Source: an uncultured Porphyromonadaceae bacterium
Lineage (GTDB): Bacteria; Bacteroidota; Bacteroidia; Bacteroidales; Muribaculaceae
Length of the DNA stretch: 64,000 bases
Reading direction: 5' to 3'
Assembly (NCBI GenBank): GCA_946187345.1
Contig: CAMHQD010000006.1
Span: 1-64,000 of the forward strand
Part shown: positions 44,244 through 51,207 of the stretch, piece after piece
How positions within the stretch are numbered: the first letter of the stretch is position 1
How the letters are laid out: every line of letters begins with the position of its first letter
Notes under the pieces: generated by a model
The model's input: the letters and a program-made list of their open reading frames with translations, nothing else
Databases searched by the model: none
Told to the model about the DNA's origin: nothing
Made by a program: the position numbers and the translations under genes

Positions 44244-45155
44244 ATGAAAAGGTTCATTCTTAAAATATCGTTATTCCTGCTTTGTGTACTCGCGATTGAC
44301 CGTGGCATCGGAGCCGTTTTGGCTTATATGGCTCAGCATGCCAAAGGTGGATATTTGGGGCACCAGAACTATATCGTTAACAACTCGACGGACGACATTT
44401 TGGTTTTCGGCTCTTCGCGGGCAATACATCACTATAACACGCCGATGATGAGAGACTCGCTAGGGGTGAGTTGTTATAATTGCGGGCAGGATGGTGAGGG
44501 CGTGATTCTGTTTTATGGCTGGTGGCAGTTTATCAAAAAGCGGCACCACCCCAAGTTGTTAATCTATGAGATTAACCCAGAGTATGATATCGAGGTGGAC
44601 GATAATACCAAGCATCTGGGCTGGCTCAAGGGACTCTATGACAATAATGAAATTAGGAATGAGTTCAACAGCGTAGACCCCTTAGAGAAATATAAAATGA
44701 TGAGTATGCTATATCGCTACAACTCCAGGTTCCACCAAATCATAATTGACTTTCTGCACCCGGTACATGCCATAAACCTAGGTTTCTTGCCCGTTGACCA
44801 GGAATTGGACCCGTTGAGAGTGCGCGGCGACAATGTCAATGTACCATCTGGAATCAATAAAATTCGTGTCGATTCGCTTAAGATGAGTTATCTTGACCAA
44901 ATAATTCAAGATGTGGGTAGTGAGCATTTTGTTCTTGTCTATTCGCCAACGTGGTACGGTAAGCATTATCCCGCGTTGGAGATTGTAAAACAATTCGCCG
45001 CTGCGCGGAATGTGCCTTTTATCGATTTCTCGACTAGCGACAAGTATTCCCATCATAATGAGTTTTTCTACGACGGCTATCACATGAACGCTCGTGGCGC
45101 TGATGAGTTCACTCGTGATTTGATGCGCGAGATTTGTTCGCGCGGACTGTTGTGA
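44244..45155 (+). CDS. SGNH-like protein paired with MBOAT (copy 2)
   Basis: The ATG at 44244 gives 303 aa; the track ORF begins inside the MBOAT gene. An N-terminal membrane anchor (about 5-25) precedes ILVFGSSRAIHHYN with the likely nucleophile Ser, and the end carries YDGYHMNARGADEF with Asp and His. It is homologous to the 30244 protein and equally long. It probably completes acyl transfer started by the MBOAT. The 3' end runs up to the duplicated tolC promoter. Confidence 0.8.
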   Translation: MKRFILKISLFLLCVLAIDRGIGAVLAYMAQHAKGGYLGHQNYIVNNSTDDILVFGSSRAIHHYNTPMMRDSLGVSCYNCGQDGEGVILFYGWWQFIKKRHHPKLLIYEINPEYDIEVDDNTKHLGWLKGLYDNNEIRNEFNSVDPLEKYKMMSMLYRYNSRFHQIIIDFLHPVHAINLGFLPVDQELDPLRVRGDNVNVPSGINKIRVDSLKMSYLDQIIQDVGSEHFVLVYSPTWYGKHYPALEIVKQFAAARNVPFIDFSTSDKYSHHNEFFYDGYHMNARGADEFTRDLMREICSRGLL

Positions 45156-45173
45156 CGGAGCGAGGCGGGCTGT

Positions 45174-45445
45174 TTCGGCGATAAAAAGCCGGTTTGTCTA
45201 TTTTGAGTTGGACGGCACGCGGGAAATCGCTACCTTTGTGGTGATGAAATTCATCATCACTTCCTTCATTATGTCACAATTCAAGATTTTGTTGGCCTTG
45301 GCGCTGGCACTGGCGGCGGCCGGCGCCCAGTCGTGGACCCTGCAACAGTGCATCGACCACGCCAAGCTGCAGAACATCTCCATCAAGCAGCAGCGGGTGA
45401 GCGTGGCTCAGGCCGAACTTGACGTGAGTGACGCCAAGGCGGCGC
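45174..45445. repeat. duplicated tolC promoter and 5' end
   Basis: About 272 bp nearly identical to 8224-8501, including TTTGTCTATTTTG, TACCTTTG and the start of the coding region. Small differences (for example CGGGAAATCGC for CGGGAATTCGC, and loss of a few codons in the signal peptide) show that it is not a recent copy. Confidence 0.92.
45231..45238 (+). promoter_or_regulatory. TACCTTTG box, duplicate of the tolC promoter
   Basis: Identical in context to the box at 8283. If active it would transcribe the truncated tolC fragment and possibly the rubrerythrin downstream. Confidence 0.6.
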
Positions 45446-45453
45446 TTTGCTGA
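45271..45453 (+). pseudogene. 5' fragment of a tolC paralogue
   Basis: Starts MSQFKILLALALALAAAGAQS and continues WTLQQCIDHAKLQN, matching the first 57 or so residues of the 8321 gene. Similarity stops after GCCAAGGCGGCGC, and the frame ends at a TGA eight bases on. It could encode a 60-residue signal-peptide-bearing stub. Confidence 0.88.
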
Positions 45454-45566
45454 AGAATTGCTTTGATGGCAGCAACCATATGATGATTGTTTTTGGCGGT
45501 TTCGCGCTGTTTGTCGGCGCGGTGTTTGTCTTTATCATCCAGGACCGCAAGGCGGCTGCCGCTTAA
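45450..45566 (+). pseudogene. 3' fragment of an MFS transporter paralogue
   Basis: A different frame from the tolC stub reads ...FGGFALFVGAVFVFIIQDRKAAAA and stop, aligned with the last 20-odd residues of the 40017 gene (LLVVGAVCVFIIQDRKAAA). Nucleotides share GTCTTTATCATCCAGGACCG. Differences show it came from a paralogue, not from the neighbouring copy itself. Confidence 0.85.
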
Positions 45567-45591
45567 GGATGCGCCTAAACCACAACTCTTT

Positions 45592-45635
45592 AACAAATTC
45601 CACGGATAACGATAACATTATTCGTGGGATTTGTT
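45592..45635. terminator. inverted repeat after the MFS fragment
   Basis: Arms AACAAATTCCACGGATAA and TTATTCGTGGGATTTGTT pair with two mismatches. This is probably the original terminator carried with the MFS 3' end. Its right arm shares the 15-mer ATTCGTGGGATTTGT with the inverted repeat before lysS. Confidence 0.65.
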
Positions 45636-45685
45636 TTGATGGATAGTAACCGGGATTATTATTTGGCGGTTTCAAATATTTTGCT

Positions 45686-45693
45686 TATCTTTG
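45686..45693 (+). promoter_or_regulatory. TATCTTTG -7 box for the reversed rubrerythrin
   Basis: TATCTTTG lies 44 nt before the ATG at 45738, with TTTG 20 nt upstream at 45662 as the -33 element. Confidence 0.7.
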
Positions 45694-45737
45694 TAAAAAT
45701 TTGATGTTTTACTCACTATTTAATCTACTACACAATT

Positions 45738-46283
45738 ATGGCAAAGAAATGGATTTGTACCGTGTGCGGTTATGTGCACGAGGGAGACACACCACCCGAG
45801 AAGTGTCCGCTATGCAAGCAGCCGGCCGAGAAGTTCAAGCTGGTTGAGGATGATAAGCAGAGTTATGCCAGCGAGCATGAACTGGGCATTGGCCAGGGGG
45901 TTGACCCCGAGATTGTTGAGCACCTGCGTGCCCACTTCATCGGCGAATGCAGTGAGGTGGGACAGTATCTGGCCATGTCTCGCCAGGCCCACCGCGAGGG
46001 CTATCCCGAGATTGGCGAGGCATTCCGCCGCTACGCTCTCGAGGAGGCCGAGCACGCCGCCCGCTACGCCGAGATGCTCGGCGAGGTCGTGTGGGACACC
46101 AAGACCAACCTTGAGAAGCGCGCCGCCGCCGAGCATGGAGCGTGCGAGGAGAAGACACGCATCGCCAAGTTGGCTAAGGCACATGGCTTGGACGCCATCC
46201 ATGACAACCTGCATGAGATCGCGCGTGACGAGGCACGCCATGGCCGCGGCTTCCAGGGTATGCTCGACCGCTATTTCAAGTAG
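45738..46283 (+). CDS. reversed rubrerythrin (NADH peroxidase type)
   Basis: A 181-aa protein with domains in the order opposite to classical rubrerythrin. The N-terminal rubredoxin-like domain has CTVCGY and CPLCKQP (about 7-28). The ferritin-like domain follows from about 55 with diiron ligands in FIGECSEVGQYL, LEEAEHAARYAEM and IARDEARHGRGF. Reverse rubrerythrins reduce hydrogen peroxide and help anaerobes survive oxygen. It has its own promoter and is followed by a long inverted repeat that can end its transcript. Confidence 0.93.
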   Translation: MAKKWICTVCGYVHEGDTPPEKCPLCKQPAEKFKLVEDDKQSYASEHELGIGQGVDPEIVEHLRAHFIGECSEVGQYLAMSRQAHREGYPEIGEAFRRYALEEAEHAARYAEMLGEVVWDTKTNLEKRAAAEHGACEEKTRIAKLAKAHGLDAIHDNLHEIARDEARHGRGFQGMLDRYFK

Positions 46284-46323
46284 CCTGTCGCTTGTGGCAG
46301 ATGGCGTATAGGCCTCCTGCCTG

Positions 46324-46398
46324 AATTTCCCCAAATCTCACAAATCCCGCGAATTGCTAATATATAATTCGTGGGATTTGTGAGATTTGGGGGGAATT
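46324..46398. repeat. 75-bp inverted repeat fused to the lysS promoter
   Basis: Arms AATTTCCCCAAATCTCACAA...GAATT (46324-46355) and AATTC...GATTTGGGGGGAATT (46366-46398) pair over about 31 bp with few mismatches. The left side can terminate the rubrerythrin transcript. The right arm contains TTTG (46377-46380), exactly 21 bp before the lysS -7 box, so it also supplies the -33 element. Confidence 0.75.
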
Positions 46399-46401
46399 TT
46401 G

Positions 46402-46409
46402 TACCTTTG
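46402..46409 (+). promoter_or_regulatory. TACCTTTG -7 box for lysS
   Basis: TACCTTTG with TTTG 21 bp upstream inside the inverted-repeat arm. The transcript would begin near 46416 and has a leader of about 60 nt with a mini-hairpin. Confidence 0.75.
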
Positions 46410-46436
46410 CAGTCTCAAACGACAAACGTTCCTTGC

Positions 46437-46455
46437 GCGGCCACTTTGTGGCCGC
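46437..46455 (+). promoter_or_regulatory. leader mini-hairpin before lysS
   Basis: A perfect hairpin GCGGCCAC-TTT-GTGGCCGC ends 22 nt before the lysS ATG and is followed by ATAATAACTAACGACTAAT. Confidence 0.6.
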
Positions 46456-46477
46456 CACATAATAACTAACGACTAAT

Positions 46478-48232
46478 ATGAATATTCTTGAACTGAGCGA
46501 ACAAGAGATAGTGCGCCGCAACTCGCTGGCGCAACTGCGGGAGCGCGGCATTGACCCGTATCCTGCCGCCGAATATGTGGTGACAGCCTATAGCGACGCG
46601 ATATTGCGCGATTTTGACGACAATGCCGCCGAGCCGTGGCGCGTGAGTATCGCCGGCCGCATGATGAACCGCCGCATCATGGGCAAGGCCTCGTTCTTTG
46701 AGTTGCTTGACAGCCGCGGACGTGTGCAAGTGTACGTCAGCCGCGACGCGTTGTGTCCCGACGAGGACAAGGATTTATACAACGTTGTATTCAAGAAACT
46801 GATGGATATGGGCGACTTTGTGGGCGTGGAGGGCTATGTGTTCCGCACACAGACGGGCGAGATTAGCGTCCACGCCGAGCGGCTGACGATGCTCAGCAAG
46901 TCGCTGCGGCCGCTGCCGGTGGTGAAGGTGAAGGACGGTGTGGCCTACGACTCGTTTGACGACCCGGAACTGCGCTACCGCCAGCGTTACGTCGACCTGA
47001 TTGTGAACGACGGCGTGAAGGACACCTTCCTCAAGCGAGCCACGGTGTTGCGCACGCTGCGACAGGTGCTTGACGAGGCCGGATACACCGAGGTGGAGAC
47101 ACCCACCCTGCAGGCAATCGCCGGCGGCGCCAGCGCGCGGCCGTTCATCACCCACTTTAACGCGTTGAACATTGATATGTATATGCGCATCGCCACCGAG
47201 TTATATCTCAAGCGACTGATCGTTGGCGGCTTTGAGGGTGTGTACGAGATAGGCAAGAACTTCCGCAACGAGGGCATGGACCGTAACCACAACCCGGAGT
47301 TCACCTGCATGGAACTCTATGTGCAATACAAGGACTATAACTGGATGATGACCTTTACCGAGCAGTTGCTGGAGCGCATCTGTATCGCCGTCAACGGCAA
47401 GCCCGAGACGGTGGTCGACGGCAAGACAATCAGCCTCAAGGCTCCCTTCCGCCGCCTGCCCATCCTCGATGCCATCAAGGAGAAGACGGGCTATGACCTC
47501 AATGGCATGGACGAGGAGCAAATCCGCGATGTGGCTCGCAAACTCGGCATCGAGGTGGACGACACCATGGGCAAGGGCAAACTCATCGACGAGATCTTCG
47601 GTGAGATGTGTGAGGGCGATTTCATCCAGCCCACATTCATTATCGACTATCCCGTGGAGATGTCGCCGCTCACCAAGATGCACCGCAGCAAGCCGGGCCT
47701 GACCGAGCGATTTGAACTGATGGTGAACGGCAAGGAAATCGCCAACGCATATAGCGAACTCAATGACCCGATTGACCAGGAGGAGCGCTTTGTGGAGCAG
47801 ATGCGCCTGGCCGACAAGGGCGACGATGAGGCGATGATTATCGACCACGACTTCCTGCGCGCCCTCCAATATGGCATGCCGCCCACGAGCGGCATCGGCA
47901 TCGGTATCGACCGCCTGGTGATGCTCATGACGGGCAACGCCTATATCCAGGACGTGCTCCTGTTCCCGCAGATGCGTCCCGAGAAGGTGGCGCGCCGCGA
48001 CAAGCCCGAGGCTTACGCCGCATTAGGTGTGCCGGCCGAGTGGGTGCCGGTGATTCACAAGGCCGGATACCTCACCGTGGAGGCTCTGGGCGCCATTGAC
48101 CGCCCGGGCAAGTTGTTCCAAGAACTGCAGGACATCAACAAGAAGTACCACTTGGGCTACACCCTGCCCGTGATAGACGATGTCAAACGCTGGGTGGAGG
48201 CCGCAGCGGCCCAAAGCGCGCCGCCCGCCTGA
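46478..48232 (+). CDS. lysS: lysyl-tRNA synthetase, class II
   Basis: A 584-aa enzyme that charges tRNA-Lys. The N-terminal OB-fold anticodon-binding domain (about 55-150) includes [21 protein letters not shown]. The catalytic core has motif 1 near [11 protein letters not shown], motif 2 [20 protein letters not shown] and motif 3 [13 protein letters not shown] near 475. A C-terminal extension of about 75 residues after motif 3 ([21 protein letters not shown]) is typical of Bacteroidota LysRS and resembles a helical tail. Its strong promoter and leader hairpin stand out. Confidence 0.97.
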   Translation: MNILELSEQEIVRRNSLAQLRERGIDPYPAAEYVVTAYSDAILRDFDDNAAEPWRVSIAGRMMNRRIMGKASFFELLDSRGRVQVYVSRDALCPDEDKDLYNVVFKKLMDMGDFVGVEGYVFRTQTGEISVHAERLTMLSKSLRPLPVVKVKDGVAYDSFDDPELRYRQRYVDLIVNDGVKDTFLKRATVLRTLRQVLDEAGYTEVETPTLQAIAGGASARPFITHFNALNIDMYMRIATELYLKRLIVGGFEGVYEIGKNFRNEGMDRNHNPEFTCMELYVQYKDYNWMMTFTEQLLERICIAVNGKPETVVDGKTISLKAPFRRLPILDAIKEKTGYDLNGMDEEQIRDVARKLGIEVDDTMGKGKLIDEIFGEMCEGDFIQPTFIIDYPVEMSPLTKMHRSKPGLTERFELMVNGKEIANAYSELNDPIDQEERFVEQMRLADKGDDEAMIIDHDFLRALQYGMPPTSGIGIGIDRLVMLMTGNAYIQDVLLFPQMRPEKVARRDKPEAYAALGVPAEWVPVIHKAGYLTVEALGAIDRPGKLFQELQDINKKYHLGYTLPVIDDVKRWVEAAAAQSAPPA

Positions 48233-48266
48233 AAGGCCGGAGTCCCCTCAATCCGCAACTCTCCAA

Positions 48267-48490
48267 CCTCTCGTCTATTTACGTCAATTTACGTCTATTT
48301 TTATCTTTATATCTCCCGTGAATTAACGTGAATTCCCGTGAATACTTTTATATTACAAAATTGAGATTATTCACTGATTCTCATCATCAAAATATTTCAC
48401 GAAAGTTCACGGAAATTCACGGGATGCAATATTTTACGATAAGGATTTTACGGATTTTTCGTGAGAATAATAGACGAAAATAGACGAGAG
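48267..48490. repeat. about 220-bp nested inverted repeat of 10-bp iterons
   Basis: This fills the 318-bp gap between lysS and the convergent ATPase gene. The left half holds CGTCTATTTA-CGTCAATTTA-CGTCTATTTT and CGTGAATTAA-CGTGAATTCC-CGTGAATACT. The right half holds the complements in reverse order: TTCACGAAAG-TTCACGGAAA-TTCACGGGAT, then ATAGACGAAA-ATAGACGAGAG. Ends match as CTCTCGTCTATTT and AAATAGACGAGAG. Repeat units are about 10-11 bp, close to one helical turn. No ORF or known element is recognised. Confidence 0.8.
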
Positions 48491-48550
48491 AAATTTTAAT
48501 TTTGGACAGGCAAACAACGAGTGACGGATTTTACGTGAGATAGTTATTAG

Positions 48551-49867
48551 TCAGATGAACATCACGAAATAGACGGGCATATATGTGACCCCGGCCTCTG
48601 AAACGACCTCGCGGCTATTGGACAAGACAACAGCCTTCTTGACGTTATACTCGGCATTGGAGATGAACGTGTCTATCGCACTGTGCACTTTGTAATCTTT
48701 GCCGGACTTAACCTCAAGCGGCATCACCGACAACAAATCATAGCGTTCAACCAAGAAGTCAACCTCGCCATGCTTTTTGTTATCATAGTAATACAGTTTG
48801 TGGCCGTGGGCATGCAACTCTTGAGCGACCGCTGTTTCATAGACCGAACCGAGGTTAATGCTCGCCGCGTCGTCGAGCACGGCTGTGATGTTATTGCGGT
48901 ATAACACGCTCGTTAAAATGCCCACATCGTTAAGATAGAGTTTCAACAGATTTTTGACGCAGGACTCCAGCATTGGGAAACGAGGTTGAGACACCGCTTT
49001 CACTTCGAGCGCAATGCCGGCTTGCAGCAGATACTCAAACTCATCGGCATAGTCGCTGAACCGCTTATTGCTCTTCCCCTCAATACTATTGACAAACAGG
49101 CGTTTGCGTTTGTTCTCCATATTTGAGGGGATTACGGCATAAAGGCTACGTATCTTCAACTTGTTCTGCCGGTCATATTGCGAGGCGTCGTCGCCATAAA
49201 AGTCGTGTATCGACTGCTGAATGTCGCGCACCAGAGCCATATTGCCGCTTTCCACAAAGGTATTCACCGCGTCAGGCAGCCCACCCACAAGCAGATATTT
49301 CCTAAACAAGTCCATCAATTGGGTGTGCATCCCCTCGTCGAGGGATTTCTCTTCAAGATAATGTTTCCTCAAATACTCCATTACCTCCGCGTTCCAGCCA
49401 TTAGCCGTTAGGAATTCCTCAAAATCAAGAGGATACATGTGTTTAACCTCTATGCTGCCAATCGGTATCGAGACCGATTTGGCCAGCGCGACCCCCAACA
49501 GCGAGCCGCTTGCAATATAGGTGAAGCGATCCTCGGCCTTGAGAAACTTAAGCATTGTGAACAGGTGAGGATAGGCTTGGATTTCGTCAAGGAAAACCAA
49601 TGTGTCACTCTTATTCCCAAGTTTGCTTCCGAATTGTACGCTCAGGCGCATATATAGGTCGGAGGGTGTTTTCACCGACCGATAGAACTGTGGGCCGTTG
49701 GCATCCTCCAACAGATTAACTTCGATATAATTTTTAAACATCTGTTGACCCACGTGGCGGATTATATATGACTTGCCCACCTGCCTCGCTCCGTCAATAA
49801 TCAATATCCGGTTTGATGAGGAAGTGAAATAATGACGTATCTCGTTTTCTATCTTGCGTTTGAGCAT
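48551..49867 (-). CDS. AAA ATPase with DUF4143 domain
   Basis: A 438-aa cytoplasmic protein of a family present in many copies in Bacteroidota. Walker A is DGARQVGKSYI (about 25-35) and Walker B LVFLDEIQAYPHL (about 89-101). The C-terminal DUF4143 region contains VYETAVAQELHAHGHKLYYY and the nuclease-like HGEVDFLVERYDLLSVMPLEVKSGK, which resembles a PD-(D/E)xK core. The function is unknown; roles in mobile-element or toxin-like modules have been suggested for the family. Its upstream region has four 32-bp spaced repeats. Confidence 0.88.
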   Translation of the reverse strand: MLKRKIENEIRHYFTSSSNRILIIDGARQVGKSYIIRHVGQQMFKNYIEVNLLEDANGPQFYRSVKTPSDLYMRLSVQFGSKLGNKSDTLVFLDEIQAYPHLFTMLKFLKAEDRFTYIASGSLLGVALAKSVSIPIGSIEVKHMYPLDFEEFLTANGWNAEVMEYLRKHYLEEKSLDEGMHTQLMDLFRKYLLVGGLPDAVNTFVESGNMALVRDIQQSIHDFYGDDASQYDRQNKLKIRSLYAVIPSNMENKRKRLFVNSIEGKSNKRFSDYADEFEYLLQAGIALEVKAVSQPRFPMLESCVKNLLKLYLNDVGILTSVLYRNNITAVLDDAASINLGSVYETAVAQELHAHGHKLYYYDNKKHGEVDFLVERYDLLSVMPLEVKSGKDYKVHSAIDTFISNAEYNVKKAVVLSNSREVVSEAGVTYMPVYFVMFI

Positions 49868-49875
49868 AATATTTG

Positions 49876-49982
49876 CACTTTTTCGTAAAAATTAGTGCCA
49901 CAAAAATACACTTTTTCCGAATATTTTCAAAGAAAAAACGCATTTTTTCCGAATTTTTAAGGCTAAAAATCGCACTTTTTCC
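49876..49982. repeat. four tandem CACTTTTTCC repeats upstream of the ATPase gene
   Basis: CACTTTTTC, CACTTTTTCC, CATTTTTTCC and CACTTTTTCC start at 49876, 49909, 49941 and 49973, spaced 33, 32 and 32 bp (three helical turns). The middle two are followed by GAAT. They overlap the promoter region and look like operator or regulator binding sites. Confidence 0.65.
49901..49908 (-). promoter_or_regulatory. TATTTTTG -7 box for the AAA/DUF4143 gene
   Basis: The minus strand reads TATTTTTG 33 nt before the ATG at 49867, between the first and second CACTTTTTCC repeats. Confidence 0.5.
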
Positions 49983-49991
49983 AAAAAAATA

Positions 49992-50042
49992 GGGACGGTT
50001 CTTCTGCTTCACGACTTGTCGCTGAAACAGAAGAACCGTCCC
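49992..50042. repeat. REP-like hairpin GGGACGGTTCTTCTG / CAGAAGAACCGTCCC
   Basis: Perfect 15-nt outer arms enclose a second, smaller stem (TTCA-C-GAC-TT-GTC-GC-TGAA), giving a 51-bp hairpin. The arm words resemble the GGGACGGTTCT-type hairpins that I recall from REP elements moved by Y1 transposases in other bacteria; only one copy is present here and no transposase gene. Confidence 0.6.
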
Positions 50043-50060
50043 CACCATTCGTGTTTAAGT

Positions 50061-50567
50061 TCAGTCGCGCATGCGGTCGCCGCGCTTGCCTCGTTTGCCG
50101 CCGCGGTCACCGCGGTCGCCATCGCCGTGACGATGGCCACGGGGATTGTGGCGCAACTTCTCCTGCATCTTCTTCTCCACTTGGAAGAACTGTCGCAACT
50201 GCTTGGCGTTTAGCACGGTGGCAAGTTTGTCAACAACGCCGAGGCGGATGTCGGCGGCCTTTTTCTGGCCCTGCAGGCGCTCCTTGATGATTGCGGCCTC
50301 CTGCTCGACGGTCACGTTGTCATCGTGGGAACGCTTCTTGTCCATCTTGCGGTCGCGCGGAGTGACCGTCTGGCGCATCTGCGCGTCATAGTCGCGGTAG
50401 ATGGGTTCGAACTTGGCCTTCTGCTCGTCGGTGAGTTTCAGGCGATAGACCATTTCGTCCATCTTGGCCTCAAAAAGGCGGGTCTCCATGCCCTCGTCGG
50501 GCATCTCTTGGGCGACGGCGGTGGCACTGGCCACAAGCATCATCGCGAGAAAAAGAATCTTCTTCAT
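50061..50567 (-). CDS. periplasmic Spy/CpxP-like protein
   Basis: A 168-aa exported protein with a signal peptide (MKKILFLAMMLVASATAVAQ, about 1-20). The mature part is helical and charged, with a LTDEQKAKFEPIYRDYDAQMR segment of the LTxxQ type found in Spy/CpxP and periplasmic metal-sensor proteins, and a second one (LNAKQLRQFFQVEKKM). The C-terminus is a low-complexity Arg/Gly/Asp/His tail (HRHGDGDRGDRGGKRGKRGD) that could bind nucleic acid or metal. It lies downstream of a sigma/anti-sigma pair, so it may be an output of an envelope stress response. Confidence 0.75.
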   Translation of the reverse strand: MKKILFLAMMLVASATAVAQEMPDEGMETRLFEAKMDEMVYRLKLTDEQKAKFEPIYRDYDAQMRQTVTPRDRKMDKKRSHDDNVTVEQEAAIIKERLQGQKKAADIRLGVVDKLATVLNAKQLRQFFQVEKKMQEKLRHNPRGHRHGDGDRGDRGGKRGKRGDRMRD

Positions 50568-50727
50568 AGTCTTGTGAATTGTTTAATAAAATAATTGTCG
50601 TTATTGATGAGTTATGGTTATTTGGCGCGCTGTCGCGTGGAAATCTTTCAAAATTTTTATTCTCTGATCAAAAAGGATCCGTAGATTTTTGTTAGATTTC
50701 CCACCCGTCAGGGCGGCTAAACCAATC

Positions 50728-51207
50728 TTAAATGTAGTTGTCGTCGATGTCATATTCGTCACCAAAGCGTGCCGCATAGGAGGCGAGCATTTCTGCGTCG
50801 GCGTCATCGAGGGTGTTGATAAACTTGTCAATCGGCCCGGGGTCGGCGGCGGCCTCGGTAGCCAGGGCCGCGCTGTCATCGGCTGTGTAGTCGATGGTGG
50901 CGAAGCCGAACTCGTCGCTGACGCTGTCGGTTGTGGAGTTGACAGCGAGCAGGGCGCCGTCGCCGGCTATGTTGCCCGCATTGCGGACGGTGAGGAAGAC
51001 GGTGAGGGTGACCACTATCGCCACGGCTGCCGCTGCGGCGACGGCCGCCCAACGGCGGCGCAGGGTGCGGCGGCGGGCCGCGCGACGGGCGGCGGCGCCA
51101 TCTATAGCGCGGCGCGTGGCGCGCTCCACAAGGCTGTCGACGTAGGCGTCGTCGGCGTCGGTAAACGGCATCTCGCGGGTGAGATTATTAATGTTGTCTT
51201 GGCTCAT
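50728..51207 (-). CDS. membrane anti-sigma-like protein
   Basis: A 159-aa protein with a cytoplasmic N-terminus rich in Arg (VERATRRAIDGAAARRAARRRTLRRRW), a single membrane helix (about 52-74, WAAVAAAAAVAIVVTLTVFL) and an acidic periplasmic tail. No zinc-binding ZAS motif is seen. Its ATG overlaps the sigma-factor stop by 4 nt. From topology and position it is the likely antagonist of that sigma factor; the sequence alone does not prove it. Confidence 0.65.
   Translation of the reverse strand: MSQDNINNLTREMPFTDADDAYVDSLVERATRRAIDGAAARRAARRRTLRRRWAAVAAAAAVAIVVTLTVFLTVRNAGNIAGDGALLAVNSTTDSVSDEFGFATIDYTADDSAALATEAAADPGPIDKFINTLDDADAEMLASYAARFGDEYDIDDNYI

Noticed and set aside
48233-48550. CRISPR array
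   Set aside because: Units are about 10 bp and contiguous, without 25-40 bp repeats and unique spacers, and no cas genes are near.
49868-50060. Short gene or sRNA between the ATPase and Spy-like genes
   Set aside because: The 84-aa track ORF is a lysine/phenylalanine-rich translation of the repeats; no independent promoter-terminator pair was found.
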